Origin: Rhizobiaceae bacterium
Lineage (GTDB): Bacteria; Pseudomonadota; Alphaproteobacteria; Rhizobiales; Rhizobiaceae
DNA: 14,336 nt
NCBI GenBank assembly: GCA_016764155.1
Contig: JAESSK010000006.1
Span: forward strand, 2,830-17,165
Reading direction: 5' to 3'
A program made the position numbers and the translations under genes. This document shows, one piece after another, positions 1-7,514 of this stretch. A model generated the notes under the pieces. That model did not search any database and was not told the origin of the DNA. It was given only the letters and a program-made list of their open reading frames with translations. The stretch's first letter is position 1, and each line of letters starts with the position of its first letter.

Positions 1-726
1 GGTTCCCGTTCAACACCGGTTGCCGGTGCAGCGACCGCGATGGCTGCGCGCAAAATCAAGGCGAAAGCCCAGATGATCGCGGCCTATTTGCTGGAAGTGC
101 ATGACAGTGATCTTGAATGGGATGTGGATCGTTTTCAGGTGAAGGGAAATCCTGAACTTCACAAAACCATGAAAGAGATTGCGTTTGCTGCCTATACTCA
201 GGCGATCCCCGGTTTGGAACCAGGTCTTGAAGCTGTCTCCTATTATGACCCGCCAAACATGACCTATCCGTTTGGTGCCTATATCGGCGTTGTCGATATC
301 GATGTGGATACCGGCGAGGTGGACGTGCGGCGCTTCTATGCGCTCGATGATTGCGGCACTCGCATCAATCCGATGATTATTGAAGGGCAGGTGCATGGTG
401 GCTTAACCGAGGCTTTGGCAATCGTCATGGGTCAGGATATTTCCTATGATGAACTCGGCAATATGTCCGGTTCTTCATTGATGGATTTTTTCCTGCCGAC
501 AGCGGTTGAAACACCAAACTGGGAAACCGGCTTTACCGAAACCCCAAGCCCGCATCATCCTATCGGTGCCAAGGGCGTGGGTGAAAGCCCCAATGTTGGC
601 GGCGTACCAGCGCTTTCCAATGCGGTCCATGATGCGTTTGCTCATAAGGGTCTGACCCATACGCAAATGCCGCATGACCATTGGCGGGTTTGGAAAACAG
701 CCCAGAGTTTGGGTTTGACCGAGTAA
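1..726 (+). CDS. coxL: Aerobic CO dehydrogenase large (Mo) subunit CoxL, C-terminal part
   Basis: This is the 3' end of a molybdenum hydroxylase large subunit. The frame is open from base 1 and 241 residues are visible, roughly the last 30% of a protein usually near 800 residues. The enzyme oxidises CO to CO2 at a Mo-Cu centre with molybdopterin cytosine dinucleotide. Visible family landmarks are GSRST at the fragment start, DDCGTRINP (fragment residues 117-124), GQVHGG (129-134) and GAKGVGES (189-196); E195 corresponds to the catalytic glutamate next to Mo. The tail, with SPNVGGVPALSNAV and then QMPHDHWRVWK, resembles form I CoxL more than form II paralogues. The form-diagnostic loop (AYRCSFR in form I) is upstream of the window, so the CO-oxidising assignment rests on the tail and on the coxDEFG genes that follow. 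The stop overlaps the coxD start (TAATG), which implies translational coupling. An internal ATG at 40 is not the real start. Confidence 0.9.
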   Translation, partial: GSRSTPVAGAATAMAARKIKAKAQMIAAYLLEVHDSDLEWDVDRFQVKGNPELHKTMKEIAFAAYTQAIPGLEPGLEAVSYYDPPNMTYPFGAYIGVVDIDVDTGEVDVRRFYALDDCGTRINPMIIEGQVHGGLTEALAIVMGQDISYDELGNMSGSSLMDFFLPTAVETPNWETGFTETPSPHHPIGAKGVGESPNVGGVPALSNAVHDAFAHKGLTHTQMPHDHWRVWKTAQSLGLTE

Positions 727-1607
727 TGACAAGCAATAATCCCGACATCAAATCCAGACTTTCTGATGTCGGGTATTTTTCCACTGATGGTTTGGCGACC
801 GCGTTGCAATTGGCGATTGATCTTGGTCGACCGCTATTGCTTGAAGGCGAGGCTGGTGTTGGTAAAACGGAGATTGCTAATTCGCTGGCGAAGGTTCTCG
901 ATACAAAGCTCATTCGCCTTCAATGCTATGAAGGGCTTGATGCATCTTCTGCAATTTATGAGTGGAACTACCAACGGCAATTATTATCGATCAAGGCATC
1001 AGAGTTTTCTGATCGCGATGCAGAAGAGCTGGAAGAACACATCTTTTCCGAGAGATTTTTGTTGGCGCGCCCTCTGCTGCAATCGATACAACAAAGAAAA
1101 TCCCCGGTTCTCTTGATTGACGAAATTGATCGAGCCGATATGGAGTTTGAGGCTTATTTGCTGGAAATTCTATCGGAATTTCAAATCACTGTACCCGAGC
1201 TTGGCACCATTCACGCAACCAGTATTCCCCATGTTATTCTGACATCGAATGGTACGCGCGAACTCTCTGATGCCCTGCGGCGGCGGTGCCTTTATTCTTA
1301 TGTTGATTTTCCCGATATGGAACACGAACTGAAAATTATTCTCGCTCGCTTGCCAAATATCGAGCAAGATTTTGCCGGGCAAATTGCCAGATTTGTGCAG
1401 GCTCTGCGCAAGGAAGAATTGGAGAAAGTGCCGGGCATTGCCGAGACCCTAGATTGGGCCGCAGCCCTTTGCGGCATGGATATTGGAAATCTACTCGAAG
1501 AGCCGGAGAAAATTCAGTCGACCTTGATCTGCTTGTTGAAAACCGAGTCTGATTTGAAATCGATTGTACCTGAAGTAACCAGCCGGATGGCGGGGCAGGC
1601 GGCGTGA
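726..1607 (+). CDS. coxD: CoxD, MoxR-type AAA+ ATPase for CO dehydrogenase maturation
   Basis: This 293-residue AAA+ ATPase belongs to the MoxR/CoxD group. In Oligotropha, CoxD is needed to build the Mo-Cu-S centre of CO dehydrogenase. Walker A is GEAGVGKT (residues 41-48). Walker B is VLLIDEIDRAD (128-138). The sensor-1 segment is LTSN (172-175), followed by an arginine-rich LSDALRRRCLY stretch (180-190) typical of MoxR proteins, and a C-terminal PGIAETLDW segment (236-244) in the lid. I chose the ATG at 726, which overlaps the coxL stop, over an in-frame TTG at 681 lying inside coxL. The 3' end overlaps coxE by one base with the ATG start. It probably works with the VWA protein encoded next, as MoxR and VWA proteins are generally paired chaperones. 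Cytoplasmic; no membrane segment is seen. Confidence 0.93.
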   Translation: MTSNNPDIKSRLSDVGYFSTDGLATALQLAIDLGRPLLLEGEAGVGKTEIANSLAKVLDTKLIRLQCYEGLDASSAIYEWNYQRQLLSIKASEFSDRDAEELEEHIFSERFLLARPLLQSIQQRKSPVLLIDEIDRADMEFEAYLLEILSEFQITVPELGTIHATSIPHVILTSNGTRELSDALRRRCLYSYVDFPDMEHELKIILARLPNIEQDFAGQIARFVQALRKEELEKVPGIAETLDWAAALCGMDIGNLLEEPEKIQSTLICLLKTESDLKSIVPEVTSRMAGQAA

Positions 1608-2770
1608 TGCAAGCTCATCCCCTTACAAGCAGAACAATCGGTTTTATGGACCACTTGCGACTGAATGGTTTTGTCCTTGGCCCAGCGGAAACGCAGGCCT
1701 GTCTGAATAATATCATGCTGGAGACCACTGGTGAACGGGCGGTGGATCACGACCGAATGAAGGCCCTGCTAACGGGTAACAAAGATGAATGGGATAGTTT
1801 TGACGCATTGTTCGAGAGCTATTGGATAGGTGCTGGCAAGTCGCGTGATAAATTCGAGAAAACCAAGCAATCCACACGCACATCAAAAACCCTGCCGCGG
1901 GCATGGAAAGATCATTTTGGCGAAAAAACCGAGGCGGGTAAAGCGTCTCAAATTGAAAGTGAGAGCGACGCTGGTTCCGGAGAAAGAGCTTCCGGTCGCC
2001 TAATCGCTGTTGATCGAAATACCCGGTTCAAGACTGATATGCGGCAATTCGTGGAACCGGGCGAGATCGCTGCTGCCGAAGCGCTTGCTTATCGTTTGGC
2101 CAGTGCCATTCGTTATCGACTTTCGCGGCGTTATTATAATTCTAAAAAGACTACGAGGCTTGATCTACGCCGCACCATTCGCAGCAATATCAAGTATGGT
2201 GGTACGCCGATTGATCTGCGTTTCAAGGCCAGACCGGAACAGCCGGTTCGTATCATTGTGTTCCTCGATATCTCTGGTTCGATGCAGCATTATTCACGGT
2301 TTTTCTTACAATTTGTCAAAGGTCTGGTTTGCCAGTGGACGCAAAGCGATGCCTATCTGTTTCACACCCGATTGGTGCGTATTACCGATGTCATGCGCGA
2401 CAGCAATTCGCTTCGCGCCATGACCAGATTGTCATTGATGGCTGATGGTTTTGGAGGTGGGACGAAGCTTGGTGATTGCCTCGAAACCTTCAATCGTCAA
2501 TACGCAAAAAAGGCTTTGAACAGTCGCTCGATCGTTATGATTTTTAGCGATGGTTACGAAGTTGGAACACCGGAACATTTGTGCGAGCAACTTGCAAAAA
2601 TCAAGAAACGGGCGCGGCGGTTAGTGTGGCTTAATCCATTGCTTGGTTGGAAAAACTATCAACCTGTTACTGCTGCCATGAAAATGGCGCAGCCGTTGAT
2701 CGATCATTTTGCTGTTGCAAATACCCTTGAATCCCTCGCGGCAATTGAGCCTGATTTGATGAAACTTTGA
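1607..2770 (+). CDS. coxE: CoxE, VWA-domain protein of CO dehydrogenase maturation
   Basis: The product has 387 residues and belongs to the CoxE-like VWA family. It has an N-terminal region of unknown fold, a charged, low-complexity linker (about residues 80-135), an arginine-rich helical stretch (160-195) and a C-terminal von Willebrand A domain (about 210-387). A complete metal-ion-dependent adhesion site is visible: DISGS (D221, S223, S225), T286 in GGGTKLGD, and D315 in FSDGYEVG. Such proteins partner with MoxR-type ATPases; with CoxD it is thought to act in metal-centre assembly of CO dehydrogenase. The ATG at 1607 overlaps the coxD stop (TGATG). A GTG one codon upstream at 1604 is an equally possible start. 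coxF begins ten bases after the stop, so the two are almost certainly cotranscribed. Confidence 0.92.
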   Translation: MQAHPLTSRTIGFMDHLRLNGFVLGPAETQACLNNIMLETTGERAVDHDRMKALLTGNKDEWDSFDALFESYWIGAGKSRDKFEKTKQSTRTSKTLPRAWKDHFGEKTEAGKASQIESESDAGSGERASGRLIAVDRNTRFKTDMRQFVEPGEIAAAEALAYRLASAIRYRLSRRYYNSKKTTRLDLRRTIRSNIKYGGTPIDLRFKARPEQPVRIIVFLDISGSMQHYSRFFLQFVKGLVCQWTQSDAYLFHTRLVRITDVMRDSNSLRAMTRLSLMADGFGGGTKLGDCLETFNRQYAKKALNSRSIVMIFSDGYEVGTPEHLCEQLAKIKKRARRLVWLNPLLGWKNYQPVTAAMKMAQPLIDHFAVANTLESLAAIEPDLMKL

Positions 2771-2780
2771 GAGCAAAAGC

Positions 2781-3602
2781 ATGACCACATCAAATAAAAT
2801 TCTTGACCTCATCGAACAGTTTAGAACCGAGGGGAAAAGCTTTTGCATTGCCACGATTTTGCGCACTGCCGATTCTACATCGGCACGCCCCGGGGCAAAA
2901 GCCGTGATTGCTGTGGATGGTGATCTCTATGGTTATGTGGGCGGGGGCTGTGTCACCGGTGCCGTGCGTCGCGGTGCGCTTGAAGCGCTGAAGGATAACG
3001 TTCCAAAGATGATCCGGATTAAGCCCAAAGATGACGTGGTCTCTTTGGTTGATACGGATGGTGTGCAACTTCATAAATCCAGTTGTCCGAGCGGTGGCAC
3101 CATTGAGGTGTTTTTAGAGCCGATGCAATCTCCGCGCACCTTGTTGATTTGCGGCGCTTCTCCTATCGCACAGGCTGTCCTGCCTCTGGCCAAAGGATTG
3201 GGGTATCGGGTGATTGTTGCGGCCATGCCCGAGGACCATGAAAAAATGCCTGACGCATCGCTCTATCTGGAAAATTTTGAGCCTGAAACATTGAACCTCA
3301 CCTCCAATGATTCTGCGATTGTTATGACGCAGGGCAAGCAAGATCGAAATGCTTTGCGCGCTGTATTATCCTCAAGCGCTGGATATAAGGGCATGGTTTG
3401 CAGTCGTAAAAAACTCAAAAGCCTGAAGGAAACACTGGTCGGTGAAACAAAAGAAATCGAGATCGGTTTTGCTAATTTACATGCACCTGCAGGGCTGCAT
3501 ATCGGCGCTATCGGGCCGGAAGAAATCGCCATGGCGGTGATGTGTGAAATTCTCGCGCACCATCGCCAATTCGTGGTGAAGGGAAAAGAAATTTCCGTTT
3601 AA
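2781..3602 (+). CDS. coxF: CoxF, XdhC-family Mo-cofactor maturation protein
   Basis: This 273-residue protein has XdhC/CoxI-family architecture. An N-terminal domain (about residues 5-115) contains the VGGGCVTGAVRRGALEA segment (53-69, with C57) and SCPSGGTIEVF (101-111, with C102). A C-terminal Rossmann-like domain starts at ICGASPIAQA (123-132) and ends with the family signature GLHIGAIGPEEIAMAVMCEI (238-257). XdhC proteins bind molybdenum cofactor and help its sulfuration and insertion into xanthine-dehydrogenase-type enzymes. CoxF in Oligotropha acts in CO dehydrogenase metal-centre maturation. The ATG at 2781 follows a GAGAG-type ribosome binding site that straddles the coxE stop. coxI is a paralogue with the same fold; the symbol coxF rests on the position directly after coxE. 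Confidence 0.85.
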   Translation: MTTSNKILDLIEQFRTEGKSFCIATILRTADSTSARPGAKAVIAVDGDLYGYVGGGCVTGAVRRGALEALKDNVPKMIRIKPKDDVVSLVDTDGVQLHKSSCPSGGTIEVFLEPMQSPRTLLICGASPIAQAVLPLAKGLGYRVIVAAMPEDHEKMPDASLYLENFEPETLNLTSNDSAIVMTQGKQDRNALRAVLSSSAGYKGMVCSRKKLKSLKETLVGETKEIEIGFANLHAPAGLHIGAIGPEEIAMAVMCEILAHHRQFVVKGKEISV

Positions 3603-3638
3603 ATTTTAAAAACTCAATGAGATTGAAGGAGCGTTCAG

Positions 3639-4091
3639 ATGGAACTCATCGGCGAACAGAAAATTAATGCGTCCAGAGACGTGGTTTTTACAGCACTCAA
3701 TGACACGGAAGTGTTGAGACAATGCATTCCCGGATGTGAAGCAATCGAGAAGATTTCAGATACAGAAATGACGGCAACGGTTGTCTTGAGAGTTGGTCCT
3801 GTGAAGGCAAAGTTTGAGGGAGCCATCGAACTCTCCAACCTCAATCCGCCCGAAAGCTACACCATTTCAGGAGAAGGCAAGGGCGGGATAGCAGGCAACG
3901 CCAGCGGCGGTGCGGATGTGACCTTGGTGGAAGAGGGGGACGGCACTCTTCTGCAATATAATGTGTCTGTAAAAATCATGGGAAAATTCGCTCAGCTTGG
4001 TAGTCGCCTGATCGATTCCACAGCTAAAAAACTCTCCTCACAATTCTTTAAAAAATTTGCGGCTATCGTGGAAACTCAGAGTGGATCATAA
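3639..4091 (+). CDS. coxG: CoxG, SRPBCC-superfamily CO dehydrogenase accessory protein
   Basis: The 150-residue product belongs to the CoxG subfamily of the SRPBCC (START/Bet v1-like) fold, a helix-grip barrel that binds hydrophobic ligands. Landmarks are the N-terminal strand with ASRDVVFTALND (11-22), the CIPGCEAIEK segment (29-38), GPVKAKFEGAIEL (53-65) and a C-terminal amphipathic helix (113-146). In studied CO oxidisers CoxG links CO dehydrogenase to the membrane, and recent work describes it as a quinone carrier for the enzyme. This copy stops right after the final helix and has no hydrophobic C-terminal tail, unlike longer homologues of about 200 residues. An AAGGAG ribosome binding site at 3626-3631 fixes the ATG. 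It is the last cox gene here: no coxH, coxI or coxK follows. Confidence 0.88.
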   Translation: MELIGEQKINASRDVVFTALNDTEVLRQCIPGCEAIEKISDTEMTATVVLRVGPVKAKFEGAIELSNLNPPESYTISGEGKGGIAGNASGGADVTLVEEGDGTLLQYNVSVKIMGKFAQLGSRLIDSTAKKLSSQFFKKFAAIVETQSGS

Positions 4092-4329
4092 AAACCCCAC
4101 TTAAAGCGATCTGATCGATCGAAACCGCCTAATGAGTTGAAATTAATGCCAAGGGTCAAATTTGCAATGATTGTTTTTGAAGTTTTCACTCGAATTAGCC
4201 TCGAACTTTACCGTCACTTCATTATATTAAAATATCTACGAAAAGGGATTTTTACGGAACCCAGCCACATCTCGGCAACAAAAGTCCCAGTGTCACCAAG
4301 ACTCAACCATCTGTAATATAAAGAAAATT

Positions 4330-4353
4330 TTGGTAGCGGGAGGGCGCTACCAA
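4330..4353 (-). terminator. Hairpin with T-rich tail on minus strand, candidate terminator
   Basis: Perfect 9-base arms, TTGGTAGCG (4330-4338) and CGCTACCAA (4345-4353), enclose a 6-base loop. Read on the minus strand, the second arm is followed by AATTTTCTTT, a T-rich tract that would suit rho-independent termination of the dioxygenase operon. It lies about 380 bases beyond that operon's last stop codon, which is far, so it could instead be a repeated palindromic element. On the plus strand no T tract follows. Confidence 0.45.
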
Positions 4354-4377
4354 CGGAATCCCCCAATTAGTGAAGCG

Positions 4378-4396
4378 GTATTTTCCTTTAAAATAC
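4378..4396. repeat. Short inverted repeat (7-base arms)
   Basis: GTATTTT (4378-4384) and AAAATAC (4390-4396) are perfect inverted copies with a 5-base loop. The stem is AT-rich and weak. It sits 24 bases after the stronger hairpin at 4330-4353. No function can be assigned. Confidence 0.4.
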
Positions 4397-4683
4397 AGTA
4401 ACTTGTAATATTTTGGGAAATTTTAAATTGTAATTCGGGAGTTTTTGCTGAAATTTACTGGCCACAGGTTGGAGAAGTATCTCAGATAGACTCCTCCCGT
4501 CAAACAGTCGTGCATTATTTAATTTTTAACTTGTCAGAAGGCACGAGGCTCGGCAATTTCAACCGCACCGATCTCGATAATCTCCATCTTATAGCTTTAA
4601 AATTTACCCCAAAGAATTGGATATGTGGGCAGTAAACTTTTGCAATTGTTGCAGAATCCAATAATGCGATTTTGGTCTAGTTG

Positions 4684-4727
4684 CAAAATAGTGGACCGGC
4701 TATCACCGCAACTCAAACACTATTTTG
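4684..4727. repeat. 10-base inverted repeat just downstream of the dioxygenase gene
   Basis: CAAAATAGTG (4684-4693) and CACTATTTTG (4718-4727) are perfect inverted copies separated by 24 bases. The right arm ends six bases from the dioxygenase stop codon. As RNA it could form a 3' stem-loop protecting the end of the minus-strand message. The wide loop and the lack of a T tract make it a poor intrinsic terminator. Confidence 0.5.
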
Positions 4728-4733
4728 TTAGGG

Positions 4734-5606
4734 TCAGTGATTTTCCTTCGCTAGAATCAGATCAAAATCAACTCGCGAGTATGCCTCTTTAACGGAGCCA
4801 GAAAGCGCAAATCCGTCGGGGAAGCTTCCTGCCGGTTTCGCAACATACTTCATGACCAGATCATCACGCACCCCAAAGACGGTGTCTTGATCCAGATAAG
4901 GATCGTCGTCAGGAAAAACCTCGGTCACCAACGAGCGAAAGCCCTTTGCGGACACAATGTAATGCAGGTGTGAGGGGCGCCACGGGTGACGTCCCGCTGC
5001 ACGCAGAATTTCACCCACAGGCCCGTCATCGGGCACTGTATAACTGACAGGACGCGCCGTCGTGAAGGCATACCGTCCGTTCTCGTCGGCTGTCATCAGA
5101 CCGTGGAAGGAATGGATATCCTGATCGGCGTCTTGACTGGAGTACATGCCGTTTGGCGCTGTCTGCCAGATGTCAATTTCAGCATGTGGGATTGGCGCGC
5201 CATTCATGTCGCGTACAGTCCCTTCGACCAGGAGAACCTTGCCTTCAAAGTCACGCTTCATGTCCCCGCCTACTGGCAGTGCGGGTGGATTGGAAACGTG
5301 GAACGGCCCAAGCACGGAAGAGCTAGTCGCACCTTCGACAGAATGCTGCATGTCAACCAGGGAAGACACTCCGAGCACATCGGAGAGCAACACAAATTCG
5401 TTGCGCTCAGGTGTCGTTATACGGCCCGCCCATTCAAGCAGTTCGAGCCCTTTGCGCCACTCGTCGTGGGTCAAGTCGACCTCCCGGATAAAATCATGGA
5501 TGTGGCGTGTCATCGCCAACAACACTTCGCGGGTTCGCGGGTCAGCGTCTTCACTAAAATAAGCTGCGAAGATCTCTGTGATATTGTCTTTGGTAACAGT
5601 GCGCAT
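4734..5606 (-). CDS. Intradiol ring-cleavage dioxygenase, hydroxyquinol 1,2-dioxygenase-like
   Basis: This 290-residue non-haem Fe(III) dioxygenase cleaves a 1,2-diol ring between the hydroxyls; hydroxyquinol would give maleylacetate. Residues 1-100 are the helical dimerisation domain of the catechol/hydroxyquinol group, ending at SSVLGPFHV (96-104). The catalytic barrel follows, with EIDIWQTAPNGMY (143-155) and the RHPWRPSHLHY signature (206-216). Predicted iron ligands are Y155, Y189, H213 and H215. Their spacing of 34, 24 and 2 matches the family. The PDDGPVGEILRAAGRHPWRP stretch and DQDTVFGVRDDL (239-250) favour hydroxyquinol over plain catechol or protocatechuate enzymes. A ribosome binding site (AGAGG) overlaps the stop of the upstream dctM, ten bases away, so it is cotranslated with the transporter. 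Close relatives include HadC, TcpC and TftH of halophenol pathways. The exact substrate is inferred. Confidence 0.85.
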   Translation of the reverse strand: MRTVTKDNITEIFAAYFSEDADPRTREVLLAMTRHIHDFIREVDLTHDEWRKGLELLEWAGRITTPERNEFVLLSDVLGVSSLVDMQHSVEGATSSSVLGPFHVSNPPALPVGGDMKRDFEGKVLLVEGTVRDMNGAPIPHAEIDIWQTAPNGMYSSQDADQDIHSFHGLMTADENGRYAFTTARPVSYTVPDDGPVGEILRAAGRHPWRPSHLHYIVSAKGFRSLVTEVFPDDDPYLDQDTVFGVRDDLVMKYVAKPAGSFPDGFALSGSVKEAYSRVDFDLILAKENH

Positions 5607-5616
5607 GGTTTGCCTC

Positions 5617-6924
5617 TTAGTTTAGAATTGCAAGGGTGAGCGCTGGAAAGCAGATCAGCAGGATAAGCACGACGAGCATCACAGCCGCAAATGGCAGCGC
5701 TCCGAGAAATACGTCTTTCAAGGTGATGCGATCATCATTTAGAGTTGCCTTGATGACAAAGCAGGAAATACCAAGCGGTGGCGTCAGGAGGCCGATTTCG
5801 GCCCCAACTACTGTGACAATGCCAAACCACACAAGGCTAAGCCCCATCGGTTCTATCAAGGGCAGGAACAATGGTACGACGATCAAAATAATGGAGGCCG
5901 TATCCAACAGCGTTCCAAGAAACAGCATCATGATGACATAGATCGTCATAAGCTGGAAAAAGCTCACATTGCTGCTGGCCAGCATATCGCCAAGTTCGTT
6001 TGGCAGCCCAGCCAGCCCAAGCATCCGGCTATAGATCGAGGCCGCAGTGATCAGGAAGAGAATAGAGGCTGTGATGTGGCCGGTCTCGAGCAGAGCCTCC
6101 CACAACCCACGCAGAGAAATTCGCCGGCGCCCCAAGGCAATGCCGAGCGCCACCAGAGCACCCGTGGCCCCGGCTTCAACCGGCGTTAGCCAGCCCGTGT
6201 AAATCCCACCCATAACCACGACAATCAGGCTAACTGTTGGCACGGTCTTGGACATAAGCTCTCGCCAGGGCATCATTTCGTAGTCAGAAGCGGGACGGCC
6301 ACCGATAAAATTAGGCGTAAAGCGGCCCATCAGATAGATCGCCCCGACATAGGCGAACGCCAGCATCACGCCCGGAACAACGCCTGCCAGAAACATCTCT
6401 CCCACGGATTGTTCTGCCACAAAACTATAGATGATCAACATCGCTGAGGGCGGTATGATCATACCAAGAACAGAGGATCCAGCAACAACTCCGACTGCAA
6501 ACCGTGGGTTGTAACCATGCTTCAACATTTGTGGCACCGAGACTTTGGCAAACACCGAAGCAGAGGCAATGGACGAGCCGGTGACCGCAGCAAAGACCGC
6601 ATTGGCCCCCACTGTAGCCATGCCAATGCCACCTTTGACACGGCGGAATCCTGTACTCATGACTTCATAAACATCGGCACCCAGACCGGCCTTTGAGACG
6701 ATAAGCCCCATGAAGGTGAACAAAGGCACGGTGGCAAAGGTGTATTCCATTACACTGTCGCTGACCGCAATCTTGAGCAGATTCATTGACAGATCAAAGT
6801 TGTCCCGCATCAACCAAATCGACACAAAGCTGACAACACCAAGAGCGATTGGAATGTAGACTCCCAGATAAATCAAAATGACGATGGCAATGACCGAGTA
6901 AATACCAAGTTCAATGGGAGTCAT
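5617..6924 (-). CDS. dctM: TRAP transporter large permease, DctM family (system 1)
   Basis: A 435-residue, very hydrophobic protein with about a dozen membrane segments, the full length expected for the TRAP large subunit. It carries Na+-coupled transport of a substrate delivered by the periplasmic DctP. Family landmarks are VPLFTFMGLIVSKAG (66-80), TGSSIASASVFAKVSVPQML (115-134), the IIPPSAMLIIYSFVAEQSVG stretch (156-175) and TPVEAGATGAL in the middle, repeated in weaker form as LLTPPLGISCFV near the C-terminus. The start overlaps the dctQ stop by four bases (ATGA). The dioxygenase gene follows within ten bases, so import and ring cleavage share one message. Substrate not predictable from this subunit. 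Confidence 0.93.
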   Translation of the reverse strand: MTPIELGIYSVIAIVILIYLGVYIPIALGVVSFVSIWLMRDNFDLSMNLLKIAVSDSVMEYTFATVPLFTFMGLIVSKAGLGADVYEVMSTGFRRVKGGIGMATVGANAVFAAVTGSSIASASVFAKVSVPQMLKHGYNPRFAVGVVAGSSVLGMIIPPSAMLIIYSFVAEQSVGEMFLAGVVPGVMLAFAYVGAIYLMGRFTPNFIGGRPASDYEMMPWRELMSKTVPTVSLIVVVMGGIYTGWLTPVEAGATGALVALGIALGRRRISLRGLWEALLETGHITASILFLITAASIYSRMLGLAGLPNELGDMLASSNVSFFQLMTIYVIMMLFLGTLLDTASIILIVVPLFLPLIEPMGLSLVWFGIVTVVGAEIGLLTPPLGISCFVIKATLNDDRITLKDVFLGALPFAAVMLVVLILLICFPALTLAILN

Positions 6925-7481
6925 TTAGCTTCCTCGTATTCTGGAATTCTGATCAATTTGGGTTTGGTCGCAGGGCTCAGCACCTTAAGTGCAAATATGA
7001 TTGTGCATAATGTTGCACTCAGAAATATGACCAGCTTGATTGGCCACCATGGCGCGGTAAAAATACCGGGTATGCCAAAATAGTCTTGGGTGTCCCACAT
7101 TTCCAAAAATTCAGGCCAGATAGCAATGGCAATCAGAGCCATAAAACCGGCTGAAATCGTGTCAACAATATGCCTCATTACAGCGGCCAGTTTTGGTCGG
7201 AACGCACCAATCACCACCAAAAAACCATCTGAACGGGTAAGTCGGTTAACCCGAATGACGTCTGGAAGCTGAAGGAACACAATCAATACCATCGAGAACT
7301 GAACAACTTCGACAGCGCCGAGGAAGGGTGAATTGAAGACCCCTCTTGCGACGACGTCGAAATTAACAATCACAACAAGGCAAAGCACAACCATAGTGCC
7401 GATGACATTGGCTCCAATGGCTATGCCATTGCCTAGCTTGGAAAGGCCCTGCACCCATTTCGCAATATTTGATGCCAGCAC
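6921..7481 (-). CDS. dctQ: TRAP transporter small permease, DctQ family (system 1)
   Basis: The 186-residue product has four predicted membrane segments (about residues 21-43, 55-73, 100-122 and 145-167), the DctQ topology. NFDVVARGVFNSPFLGAVEV (40-59) is the conserved loop between the first two helices. It forms the membrane complex with DctM. The chosen start is a GTG at 7481 preceded by GGAAAGG about eight bases upstream; no in-frame ATG lies close by, so the exact start is less certain than the rest. It follows dctP by 33 bases and overlaps dctM by four. Confidence 0.88.
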   Translation of the reverse strand: MLASNIAKWVQGLSKLGNGIAIGANVIGTMVVLCLVVIVNFDVVARGVFNSPFLGAVEVVQFSMVLIVFLQLPDVIRVNRLTRSDGFLVVIGAFRPKLAAVMRHIVDTISAGFMALIAIAIWPEFLEMWDTQDYFGIPGIFTAPWWPIKLVIFLSATLCTIIFALKVLSPATKPKLIRIPEYEEAK

Positions 7482-7514
7482 GGTCCCGGCCTTTCCATTT
7501 TGTTTGAGGTCAGC

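Larger units (their letters stand above)
4092..4733. other. AT-rich non-coding seam between cox operon and catabolic cluster
   Basis: About 640 bases without a convincing gene on either strand. The stretch is visibly more AT-rich than the flanking genes. It contains a strong hairpin (4330-4353), a weaker inverted repeat (4378-4396), a wide 10-base inverted repeat (4684-4727) and a 17-codon minus-strand open frame (4534-4587) that may be a gene remnant. No insertion-sequence gene, tRNA or clear attachment site is visible. It separates plus-strand cox genes from a minus-strand operon, so it lies between two converging transcripts and should hold both terminators. I see no clear rho-independent terminator directly after coxG. 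Confidence 0.7.

Noticed and set aside
681..725. TTG start extending coxD 15 codons into coxL
   Set aside because: The ATG at 726 overlaps the coxL stop in the usual coupled arrangement, and the extension has no family support.
4330..4396. The two neighbouring inverted repeats as ends of an insertion sequence or an attachment site
   Set aside because: No transposase or integrase, no tRNA gene and no flanking direct repeat are visible, and the two repeats are unrelated to each other.
4986..5639. 217-codon open frame on the plus strand opposite the dioxygenase
   Set aside because: It is antisense to a gene with intact iron-ligand motifs; its translation shows no recognisable family and it has no ribosome binding site support.
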